60,855 nucleotides of DNA from NCBI RefSeq assembly GCF_000177675.1, contig NZ_ADGX01000047.1, positions 1 to 60,855 on the forward strand, in the 5' to 3' direction. The first letter of the stretch is position 1. Every line of letters starts with the position of its first letter. This DNA comes from Parafrankia sp. EUN1f. Lineage in GTDB: Bacteria > Actinomycetota > Actinomycetes > Frankiales > Frankiaceae. Below the pieces are notes generated by a model. That model was not told where the DNA came from, made no database searches, and saw only the letters and a program-made list of their open reading frames with translations. A program made the translations under genes and the position numbers. This document shows positions 27,406-35,126 of the stretch, one piece after another.

Positions 27406-28821
27406 ATGGGGCTACTCGGAACATTCAGGAACCTAACGGTCCTCTTCTTCTGCGAGCAGTATCCGCCCATTGTCTGGGATGGTGCCGGAACGTACACGGC
27501 GGCTCTTGCCGCCGCCCTTGTCGGGCTCGGGCACAACGTACACATTCTATGTGCTCAGGGGCGGCGGATCTCCGACACCGTGGAAAACGGAGTGCACGTG
27601 CACCGGCGGCCGTTGCTGCAGGCTCCGGCGACCCGTGCGCTGGGCGGTCTCGGTTCCCGGCTGCGCGGCCCACTCCACCCGCGTGACTCGCTCGCGCTGC
27701 GGACCAGCCTCGCGGCTTCCTACAGCTTCTGGATGCGCCAGCTCCAGCTTCGGCCGGACGTGATCGAAACGCAGGACGGCGAGACCCGCGCCCTCATCGA
27801 GGCGGTCTGCCACACCAGGCCGCTGGCCATCCACCTGCACTGCCCGACGATGCTCGCGGTCCGCCTCGCCGGGCAGCCGATCGGCACCCGCGGCCTGGTC
27901 GCGGACCGGCTCGACCAGGTCTCGGCGCGGCGGGCCGACGTCGTGACCGCACCGTCCCAGCTGCTCGTCGACGAACTGCGCCGGGACGGCTGGCTGGGCG
28001 ACCGTGCGGTCGAGGTGATCCCCAACCTCTTCGACGCCACGCCGTGGCGTGGGCTGCCGGACGCCCGGGCGACCGAGCCGACGATCGCCGTCGTGGGTCG
28101 GCTGGAGCCGTTCAAGGGTGTCGACGTGCTCCTGGACGCCGCCGCCCGGCTGCGGGCCGCCGGCGTGGCGCACCACCTCGTCGTCGTGGGTCGGTCGGCG
28201 GGCGCGATCGGCGGGGTGGAGTCCGGCACCTGGCTGCGGGGCCGGGCCCGTGAGCTGGGTGTTGACGCCGAGTTCACCGGTCACCTGACGGCCGCGCAGA
28301 TCCGTGAGGTCTTCGGCCGGGCCCGGGTCGTGGCGGTGCCCAGCCGGTTCGAGAGCTTCTCCCTCGTCGCCGTGGAGGCGATCGCGGCCGGACGTCCTGT
28401 CGTCGTCACGAGCCGGACGGGAGTCGCGCCGTTCGTGCAGCGCTGGAACGCGGGCAGTGTGGTCCCGACCGGTGACCCGGCCGCCCTGGCAGACGCGCTC
28501 GCGCCCTTCCTGCTCGACGCCGGCTGGGCGGCCGCGGTCGGCGAGCACGGCCGGCACGGTGTCACCGAGCTCGAGCCCGAAGCCATCGCCCGCCGCAAGG
28601 AGGCCGCCTACCTGCGCGGAATCAAGGAGTTCCACGCGCGGCAACGGGGCGCCGCGACGATTCGTCCCGGTCTCCGTCTCCGTCCCCACCGCGGGCCCGC
28701 CGTCTGGCTCCCGGAGCCGAGACCGCCCGCCACGGACGATCGAAGTCGAGATGGCGCCGCGAGCCGGCCGGAACACAGATCTCGTATCGACGTGCCGGAG
28801 TCGTCAGCACGGACCCGCTGA
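27406..28821 (+). CDS. Glycosyltransferase family 4 (GT-B fold)
   Basis: A 471-residue cytoplasmic retaining glycosyltransferase. The N-terminal acceptor domain begins with TVLFFCEQYPPIVWDGAGTY, with the glycine-rich loop usual in GT4. The C-terminal donor domain holds IAVVGRLEPFKGVDVLLDAA and the donor-site motif VPSRFESFSLVAVEAIAAGR, an ExxxxxxxE pattern in which the two glutamates contact the nucleotide sugar. The last 70 residues are Pro/Arg-rich and not part of the fold. Start ATG 27406 is preceded by a GGGGA-type site. Placed behind the GT-C membrane enzyme, it likely assembles a surface polysaccharide or glycolipid. Confidence 0.88.
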   Translation: MGLLGTFRNLTVLFFCEQYPPIVWDGAGTYTAALAAALVGLGHNVHILCAQGRRISDTVENGVHVHRRPLLQAPATRALGGLGSRLRGPLHPRDSLALRTSLAASYSFWMRQLQLRPDVIETQDGETRALIEAVCHTRPLAIHLHCPTMLAVRLAGQPIGTRGLVADRLDQVSARRADVVTAPSQLLVDELRRDGWLGDRAVEVIPNLFDATPWRGLPDARATEPTIAVVGRLEPFKGVDVLLDAAARLRAAGVAHHLVVVGRSAGAIGGVESGTWLRGRARELGVDAEFTGHLTAAQIREVFGRARVVAVPSRFESFSLVAVEAIAAGRPVVVTSRTGVAPFVQRWNAGSVVPTGDPAALADALAPFLLDAGWAAAVGEHGRHGVTELEPEAIARRKEAAYLRGIKEFHARQRGAATIRPGLRLRPHRGPAVWLPEPRPPATDDRSRDGAASRPEHRSRIDVPESSARTR

Positions 28822-28944
28822 GCGGCGGCGTGGCCGACCACGTGACGCGCTGAGAACGGGCCTGTGTCGAAGGTGTCTTTTTCGTTAGGATTTCGCCGAT
28901 ATAGGGGATGTGCTGCTGCCTGTAAGTAAGCGAGAGGGCATATC

Positions 28945-30165
28945 ATGCGCTTGTGTCGTCAGACTGGCCTGTTAGGTATGGCGGCCGCCGTCCTTGTCGC
29001 CGCGAGTGCTGGCTGCTCGGCTACCAGCACTGTTGACAGTCAGGGTGGCGCCGCCAAAATCTGTACGAGCCCCGGGGTATCGGCGGACCAGATCACGTTG
29101 GGCTTTGTCTACCCCGACTCCGGCCCGGGCAGCGACGCACTGTCCTCGACCCGTGCCGGTGTCGACGCCCGGCTCGGCCTCGCCAATGAGCAGGGCGGAG
29201 TCCACGGCCGGCGGATCACCTATGACTGGCGGGACGATGCCACCTCGCTGACCCAGAACGTTCAGGTAGTCACGAGCCTTGTTCACGACGAGTCCGTGTT
29301 CGGCCTTCTCACGGCTTCGGTGACGATGGGCGACTCGATGGCCGCCCTCTCCGCGGACGGAGTACCCGTGGTGGGGCTCGCGGCCGAGTCGTCCTGGTCG
29401 AACTACCCGAACATGTTCAGCTTCGTCTACGCGGACTCGCCCGAAGTCGTCGCGCAGTATGTCCATACAAGCGGCGCGGTCAGAGCGGGCATTGTCATCA
29501 CCGGCGACGCGCCCTCGACGCTGCAACTGGCGGCCAGGTACACCTCCGCGCTGGAGGCGGTGGGCATCGCGTCGGAGTCGGTCCCCTTCAACCCGGCGGT
29601 CGACAGCGCCACCCAGACGGCGCGGCGCCTCGCGGCGGCGGGTGTGAACGCGCTTGTCGGACTGTCGAGCCTGGACGATCTCGCCGCCATCATGCAGGCC
29701 GCTCACACCACGGGAATGGAGATCGCCGCCAGTGTCGCGCTGAGCGGCTACGACCAGCGATTGCTTGCGGCCAAGGGGAAGCAGCTCGCCGGTGTTTCCT
29801 TTCCTGTCGCGTTCCGCCCGTTCGAGTCCGGCGGCCCCGCCATCGACCGCTATCGGCAGGCCATGAACGCGTTCGCGCCACAGGCCGGCGGGCCCGACCA
29901 GCAGCTGGCGATGTTCGCCTACATCTACACCGACATGTTCCTGCGCGGCCTGGAGCTGGCCGGCTCCTGCCCCACCCGCCAGGGATTCATCAACGCATTG
30001 CGAGGAGTCACCGACTACGACGCGGGCGGCCTCATCTCCCCGGTGAGCCTGCGTGACAACGTGGGCAAACCGAGCCCGTGTTCAGCGATCGTCCAGATAA
30101 ATCCCGCCGGCGATGCCTTCGACGTCGTCAGGCAACGCGTCTGCGCCGACGGAACGAGCAGCTGA
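28945..30165 (+). CDS. Solute-binding lipoprotein, branched-chain amino-acid ABC type (PBP type 1)
   Basis: A 406-residue exported lipoprotein: signal peptide with lipobox ASAGC near residue 24, then a Leu/Ile/Val-binding-protein fold: DQITLGFVYPDSGPGSDAL, the region NEQGGVHGRRITYDWRDDA, and VNALVGLSSLDDLAAIMQAA. It should capture a small ligand at the outer membrane face for an ABC importer or a sensor. No permease or ATPase genes of the Liv type lie nearby, so it is an orphan subunit. ATG 28945 has GCGAGAGGG upstream. The A/T-richer 122-base spacer before it likely holds its own promoter. Confidence 0.9.
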   Translation: MRLCRQTGLLGMAAAVLVAASAGCSATSTVDSQGGAAKICTSPGVSADQITLGFVYPDSGPGSDALSSTRAGVDARLGLANEQGGVHGRRITYDWRDDATSLTQNVQVVTSLVHDESVFGLLTASVTMGDSMAALSADGVPVVGLAAESSWSNYPNMFSFVYADSPEVVAQYVHTSGAVRAGIVITGDAPSTLQLAARYTSALEAVGIASESVPFNPAVDSATQTARRLAAAGVNALVGLSSLDDLAAIMQAAHTTGMEIAASVALSGYDQRLLAAKGKQLAGVSFPVAFRPFESGGPAIDRYRQAMNAFAPQAGGPDQQLAMFAYIYTDMFLRGLELAGSCPTRQGFINALRGVTDYDAGGLISPVSLRDNVGKPSPCSAIVQINPAGDAFDVVRQRVCADGTSS

Positions 30166-30187
30166 TCCGATTCCCGGCGCTGGTGTT

Positions 30188-30262
30188 CGGGCAGTGCTGC
30201 ATCGGGTAGTGCTGCATCGGGCGGTGCTGCATCGGGCAGTGCTGCATCGGGCAGCGCTAGGC
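30188..30262. repeat. Five 15-bp tandem repeats between convergent genes
   Basis: CGGGCAGTGCTGCAT is repeated four times with single changes, followed by a fifth decayed copy that reaches the stop codon of the minus-strand gene. Each unit contains the small inverted repeat GCAG-TG-CTGC. The location between convergent ends would fit a transcription-stopping region, though the array may be neutral. Confidence 0.7.
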
Positions 30263-30964
30263 ATGCTCGCCGGTGGGCTGCGAACGGGGCGGGACGCCGT
30301 CCGGGCGGTAGGTCTTCATCGGGGCGGTGGTCGGGTCGGCGCCCAGGGTGTTGCCGCAGCGGGTGGAGATCCACCGCCGGCGCCCCGGAGTCGGCCGCCA
30401 GCTCTCGATGTCGAACGTCGTGCCGGTCGCGTACCGCTCCCCGCCGGACCCGGGGACCAGGGCGAGGAACTCGTGGCAGCGGAGCTGGTCCTGCAGACTC
30501 TCGGTCACCGTGGTGTCCAGCGTCCCGACGCACCTGTTGATCGCCGCCCACATCTCCGAGGCTGCTCCGTCGCGGTCATCGGCGTGCCGCGCCGCGTCGG
30601 TGGGCCACAACGAGATCCGGAAGTCGCCGCCGGCCCACCGCTGCACGGTGATCTCCTCGGCGTAGCGGCTCGCGCCGCAGTAGGGTGCCGCGCCCGCGGC
30701 GTCGGGCCGGGCCGCGGGCGCGGCGCTGGCGGCTGAGGCCGGGCCGGTTGCTGAGGCTGTGGCGGTCGGGCCGCGGTCCGACGAACCGGCGCCGGTCGAG
30801 TCGCGCGGCGTGCCGGTGGCCGGCAAGGTGGTCCGCTGGTCGCTGGGCGTTCCGGCGTCGGAGGCTGTGTCGCTGCCTCCGGCATTGGCTACCGTGATCG
30901 CCACGGCGGCCAGCAGCCCGGCAGCGCCGATCAGGCCCACCGTCAGGCGGCGCTGCTGTGTCAT
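30257..30964 (-). CDS. Secreted/anchored DUF2599-like protein
   Basis: A 235-residue protein with a signal anchor (LTVGLIGAAGLLAAVAITVA, about residues 7-26), a Ser/Thr/Ala/Pro-rich stalk to about 105, and a C-terminal domain with three to four cysteines. The latter shows the pattern of DUF2599: FRISLWPT, an LRCHEF-type Cys-His pair and a DIESWRP box followed by a final Cys-Gly. Family function is unknown; members are exported. Start ATG 30964 gives a clean basic N-terminus (MTQQRR). Match to DUF2599 is by eye. Confidence 0.65.
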   Translation of the reverse strand: MTQQRRLTVGLIGAAGLLAAVAITVANAGGSDTASDAGTPSDQRTTLPATGTPRDSTGAGSSDRGPTATASATGPASAASAAPAARPDAAGAAPYCGASRYAEEITVQRWAGGDFRISLWPTDAARHADDRDGAASEMWAAINRCVGTLDTTVTESLQDQLRCHEFLALVPGSGGERYATGTTFDIESWRPTPGRRRWISTRCGNTLGADPTTAPMKTYRPDGVPPRSQPTGEHA

Positions 30965-31236
30965 TTGTTGAGCGTAGGGCCTGCCTGGAGGATTGCCCGC
31001 CGGATCGGCGACAGGGCACCGGGAGTGTCCTGACCTCGATGTCAACACCTATCTCCGGGTTGGAGAATCTGATATTACGTCCAGAAGAGCGTCGTTCTTC
31101 TCAGTACGAATGCTTCTTCCGTAACGGAAGGTGGCCGCGGGTCGGGTGGGTGGCGGTCTGCCGGCGGTGCCCCTGCGCCGCGGGGAACCGCCGGTTGCCC
31201 GCGGCGGTCACCCGCACCGCAGGAACCGGAGGATCC

Positions 31237-32802
31237 ATGTACCCGCCCGACTTCGTGACACTGACCCCTGACAAGCCCGCGGTGATCCTCACCGGTGGCC
31301 CCGACGGTGCGGACCGCGTCCAGACCTACCGTGAGCTGGTCGAGGGTTCCGCGCGGTTGTCCCGCTTACTCGTCCACTCGGGCCTGCGCCCGGGTGACTG
31401 CCTGGCGATTCTCGCCGAGAATCATCTGCGCTACTTCGAGCTGGTGTGGGCGGGTCTTAACTGTGGGCTCTACATCACGCCGATCAACTCCCACCTCACC
31501 GCACCCGAAGTCGCCTACCTGGTGAACGACAGCGGTGCGAAGGCACTGGTCACCACCCAGAAGCTGGCCGGTGTCGCGGAGGCGATCGTGGCGGAGACGC
31601 CGGGGGTCCTGCGCCGGCTCATGCTCGACGGGTCGTCCGAGCACCACGAGGATCTCGACGTCGCCACCGCCGGCTACGACAGCGGGCCCCGCGAGGACGA
31701 GATCCGCGGCTCGTTCATGCTCTACAGCTCGGGAACCACCGGCCGCCCGAAGGGCATCCGTTTCCCGCTGCCGGACACTCCCGCCTCCGCCGGCGACGTC
31801 CAGTTGCTGAACGGGACGGTGCGGATGTACGGCCTCGACGCCGACTCCGTCTACCTGTCGCCCGCGCCGCTTTACCACGCGGCACCGCTGAGGGTGTCGG
31901 CTGTGTTGCACAGCGTTGGGGGAACCGTCGTGGTGCTCCCGAAGTTCGACGCGCAGGAGGCGCTGCGCGCGATCGAGCGGTACCGGGTTCTCGCCGCGCA
32001 GTGGGTGCCGACGATGTTCGTCCGGATGCTCAAGCTCGCCCCGGAGATCCGGAACCGTTACGACCTGTCGAGCATGCGCATCGCCCTGCACGCCGCGGCG
32101 CCATGCCCGGTCGACGTGAAGCGCCAGATGATCGAATGGTGGGGGCCGATCGTCTACGAGTACTACTCCGGCTCGGAGAACTTCGGCAACACCGGTATCT
32201 CCAGCGAGGAATGGCTCGCCCACCCCGGCTCGGTCGGGCGCGCCCAAGGCGGCGGTGTGCTGCACATCTGCGCCGAGGACGGCACCGAACTGCCCGCCGG
32301 CGAGACCGGGACGGTCTACTTCGAGAGCCCTGGTGCCGGCTTCAGTTACCACAAGGACCCCGGGCGGACCAAGGCTGTGAGCCACCCCGGCCATCCGGGC
32401 TGGCGCACACTGGGCGATGTCGGTCATGTCGACGAGGACGGCTATCTCTACCTGAGCGACCGGCGCGACTTCACGATCATCGCCGGCGGTGTCAACATCT
32501 ACCCGCGGGAGATCGAGGACGTCCTGGTCATGCACGAGGAGGTGGCGGACGTCGCCGTGTTCGGAGTACCGCACCCGGAGCTCGGTGAGCAGGTCAAGGC
32601 CGTCGTCCAGCCGGCGACCATCGCCGACGCGGGGGACGCGCTGGCGGCCCGTCTGCTGGACTACTGCCGGGACAGGCTGGCCCCGTTCAAATGGCCGCGC
32701 TCGATCGACTTCGTGCCCGAACTGCCCCGCCTCGACAACGGCAAGCTCTACAAGAAGGCGCTTCGGGACGCGTACTGGGCTACCGAGTCGTCCAGCGTGT
32801 AG
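31237..32802 (+). CDS. Acyl-CoA synthetase (AMP-binding, FadD-like)
   Basis: A 521-residue ANL-superfamily enzyme that activates a carboxylic acid to acyl-AMP and then acyl-CoA. The P-loop-like A3 motif is MLYSSGTTGRPKG (near 160), A5 lies in YEYYSGSENFG, A7/A8 read GWRTLGDVG and LYLSDRRDFTIIAGGVNIYP, and the A10 Lys is in LPRLDNGKLYKK. Start ATG 31237 has a near-ideal GGAGGATCC site. No thioesterase, ACP or dehydrogenase gene lies beside it, so the substrate class (fatty or aromatic acid) is open. Confidence 0.92.
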   Translation: MYPPDFVTLTPDKPAVILTGGPDGADRVQTYRELVEGSARLSRLLVHSGLRPGDCLAILAENHLRYFELVWAGLNCGLYITPINSHLTAPEVAYLVNDSGAKALVTTQKLAGVAEAIVAETPGVLRRLMLDGSSEHHEDLDVATAGYDSGPREDEIRGSFMLYSSGTTGRPKGIRFPLPDTPASAGDVQLLNGTVRMYGLDADSVYLSPAPLYHAAPLRVSAVLHSVGGTVVVLPKFDAQEALRAIERYRVLAAQWVPTMFVRMLKLAPEIRNRYDLSSMRIALHAAAPCPVDVKRQMIEWWGPIVYEYYSGSENFGNTGISSEEWLAHPGSVGRAQGGGVLHICAEDGTELPAGETGTVYFESPGAGFSYHKDPGRTKAVSHPGHPGWRTLGDVGHVDEDGYLYLSDRRDFTIIAGGVNIYPREIEDVLVMHEEVADVAVFGVPHPELGEQVKAVVQPATIADAGDALAARLLDYCRDRLAPFKWPRSIDFVPELPRLDNGKLYKKALRDAYWATESSSV

Positions 32803-33160
32803 CGGCGGCCCGTCCGCGTGGTGCGGCCTGTCGGAGGCACCTGGAACGTGGCCTACGGTTGTGGACGAGCAAAATCGCCGGATGATTCGAAATCCGTACG
32901 CAATGGCCTCCTGGGCGATTGTCATCGTTGGCTGATCGGTGCCGGGCAACGGACTCCTCTGGATACGGCCAGCGGGATCCGTGGCCCCATTCCTCGGCGG
33001 TGGTTCGTCCTTTCCAGGTGGGGCTAGAACCGGCCGCGTGTGCGGCGACGCCGTGCGACACTTCTGGCAGCGAAGCCATCTACGTTCCCGCGGCGTGCCG
33101 TCGTGATATCGGCACGTCGCCTCGCACCGGTGGTCAGCCATGCCCGAAAGGAGACCGACG
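32803..33160. other. Intergenic region before the FxsA-like gene
   Basis: A 358-base gap on the plus strand between the acyl-CoA synthetase and the small precursor-like gene. No gene-like ORF, terminator T-run or clear operator was found. The promoter of the precursor/HExxH pair should lie here. Confidence 0.35.
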
Positions 33161-33163
33161 GTG

Positions 33164-33340
33164 ATGACCCAAGGCCCGGTCAACATCCAGAGCTCATTCC
33201 TGGACCTGAGCGAACTCAGCCTTCGTGACCTGCGTCATCGCCACGACGTCGAGTTGGATGAAGGGCTGCGCCGGGTCCTGGCGGGAATCGACGAACCGGA
33301 CAGTCGGCTGATCGGGGGCGTTCGGGCCGGGTGGGTGTGA
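33164..33340 (+). CDS. FxsA-like putative RiPP precursor peptide
   Basis: A 58-residue peptide starting at ATG 33164 (GTG 33161 also possible) behind an AAAGGAG site. Its centre, SFLDLSELSLRDLRHRHDVE then LDEGLRRVLAGIDEPD, has the leader pattern of FxSxx-COOH (FxsA) proteins: a DL[ST]x[LV]PL-type strand, a helix with paired Arg (LRRVL), and a short C-terminal tail. The C-terminus here is RLIGGVRAGWV rather than F-x-S-x-x, so the expected modification motif is lost or changed; the Trp could be a new target. The stop overlaps the next gene as GTGA, so the two are translationally coupled. Precursor role is inferred from this pattern and from the neighbour's family. Confidence 0.6.
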   Translation: MTQGPVNIQSSFLDLSELSLRDLRHRHDVELDEGLRRVLAGIDEPDSRLIGGVRAGWV

Positions 33341-35043
33341 CCTACCGCCCAGCAACGGGCGTCGACGGGCCGCGGGGGCCCATGGCCGATGGGGCGCACG
33401 CACAGCAGGAGCTGTCGGCCGCGGCCTTCGATGCGCTGGCCGCGGGGACGGACGACGGCGCGCCCAGCCGGATCCTGTGGCGAGCCGAGCGGAGCAGGCG
33501 GCGGCTGCTGCTGCGGGCGCTCCTGGACCAGACACGGGCCCGGGCCGGCGCCTGCGGGCCGTTACCGTCGCTGGACGTCGCCTGGGAGCTGCTGGAGGCC
33601 GCGGAGGCTCGGGCCCCCGCCGAGGCCCGGGCGGTGCTCGAGCACCCGACCGTCGGGCGCTGGGTCGCCCACGTGCTGCGTCGCCTGCGCGGGGTGGCCC
33701 ACTCCGACACGCCACTGTGGGTGGATCTCGGCTATCTGCACACCGTCGCCGCGTCCGCCGCCGTGCGCGCCGGGCTCGACTTCGTGCTCGGGGTGCCCCT
33801 GCGCCATCGGCTTCTGGTGTTGCCGACGTTGGGCTCGGGTAGCGTGCCCGGCCACGGGATCTGGGCTGTCGTGGCCCTGCGCCACGAGGCCGGTCGGCTG
33901 CGGGCCGATCCCGGCGGGGAGATCTGCCTGGACGTCACGGTGGCCGGCGTCGGATGGCGGCCGATGACGGTGCTGCGCGCCGAGTGCGGGGACCGTGTCC
34001 TGACCGTGGCACTTGACGACACGGACCCGTTCCGCCATATCGCCACCCCGGCACGTCCGCTGCGGCTGGAAACTTCCTCGGTACGGCATTGGGAGAAAAC
34101 CCTTGCCGCTGCGTGGAGGATTCTGGTGAGTCATTTTCCGCGGCAGGCGGTGCTGCTGTCGCAGGCTCCGCTGATGTTAGCCCCGATACCGAACAGGCAG
34201 CGCTTCCGGATCAACAGCGCGTCGGATGGTGACGCGGTCGGCTCGATCGGCCTCGCCGAGACGAATCACGGGCCGTGGCTGGCGGAGACGTTGTTGCACG
34301 AGCTGGCGCACGCCCGACTCGGCGCTTTGTTCAACCTGACAGAGCTGCTGGTCCGCCGGCCGGGACCGGTCGGCTACGCGCCCTGGCGCGACGATCCGCG
34401 TCCGCTTCAGGGAATGCTGCACGGGATATACGCCTTTCTTGAGGTCACCGCGTTCTGGCGCACCTGGCGGACGGCACTGGACGGGGCGGCGCGCCTGCAC
34501 GCCGACTTCGAGTTCGCGCTGGCGCGCGGGCAGGTCGACGAGGCGCTCCGCCAGGTGCGGGTGCACCCGGATCTGACCCAGGCCGGTCACCGTTTCGTCG
34601 CCGGCCTCGTGCTGCGACTGGAGAGCTGGCTGGGGGAACCGGTGGCCTCAGAGGCCGAGCGGTTCGCCGGTCTGGCACGTCACGTGCATCGGACGCGCTG
34701 GCGGCTGCGGCGCCGAACCGCGGACGTCGTCCGGCCGGTGCCGCTGCAGGGGCTGACCGACCTGTGCCGGCTCCAGCTGCTCGAGCCGCGCGAGTTCCGC
34801 GCCGGGGCGGCACGAGCGATCGCCCGGGCCGCCCGCCCCGGCGACGCACTGCTGCCCGCCGACTGGCTGCTGGTGGCAGGCGATCTCGCGGGCGCCCGCG
34901 GCGGCTATGAGCGGGCGGCCCGCGCGGATCCGGCGGATGACCGGGCCGTCGCCGGTCTCGCCGCCTGCCGCATCCTGCTGGCCCGGCCCGGGCCGACGAG
35001 CTGGGATGACGGCGTCGGCGATCTCAGCGGCCTCCCGGTCTGA
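33337..35043 (+). CDS. HExxH-motif peptide-modification protein (aKG-HExxH peptide beta-hydroxylase type)
   Basis: A 568-residue protein with LLHELAHARLGAL near residue 320, an HExxH metal-binding motif in the context typical of the HEXXH-containing putative peptide-modification family that accompanies FxSxx and related RiPP systems. Known naming for this family is aKG-HExxH-type peptide beta-hydroxylase: iron and 2-oxoglutarate dependent rather than a protease. The N-terminal half (LDVAWELLEAAEARAP, DLGYLHTVAASAAVRAG and LLVLPTLGSG) also resembles the C-terminal extension of FxsB radical-SAM enzymes. No CxxxCxxC radical-SAM motif is present, so the FxsB catalytic half is missing. GTG 33337 is chosen because it overlaps the precursor stop codon. 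A helical, TPR-like stretch lies near the C-terminus. Confidence 0.8.
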   Translation: MTYRPATGVDGPRGPMADGAHAQQELSAAAFDALAAGTDDGAPSRILWRAERSRRRLLLRALLDQTRARAGACGPLPSLDVAWELLEAAEARAPAEARAVLEHPTVGRWVAHVLRRLRGVAHSDTPLWVDLGYLHTVAASAAVRAGLDFVLGVPLRHRLLVLPTLGSGSVPGHGIWAVVALRHEAGRLRADPGGEICLDVTVAGVGWRPMTVLRAECGDRVLTVALDDTDPFRHIATPARPLRLETSSVRHWEKTLAAAWRILVSHFPRQAVLLSQAPLMLAPIPNRQRFRINSASDGDAVGSIGLAETNHGPWLAETLLHELAHARLGALFNLTELLVRRPGPVGYAPWRDDPRPLQGMLHGIYAFLEVTAFWRTWRTALDGAARLHADFEFALARGQVDEALRQVRVHPDLTQAGHRFVAGLVLRLESWLGEPVASEAERFAGLARHVHRTRWRLRRRTADVVRPVPLQGLTDLCRLQLLEPREFRAGAARAIARAARPGDALLPADWLLVAGDLAGARGGYERAARADPADDRAVAGLAACRILLARPGPTSWDDGVGDLSGLPV

Positions 35044-35126
35044 CACCGCCGCGCCTCGGACATGCCAGCCTCCTGATCACGCCAGCCTCCTGGTAACGAC
35101 GTGGCGCCGCTCGCCAGGAGCCGATG

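Noticed and set aside
30188-30262. Possible CRISPR-like repeat array
   Set aside because: Units are contiguous 15-mers without spacers and no cas gene is present.
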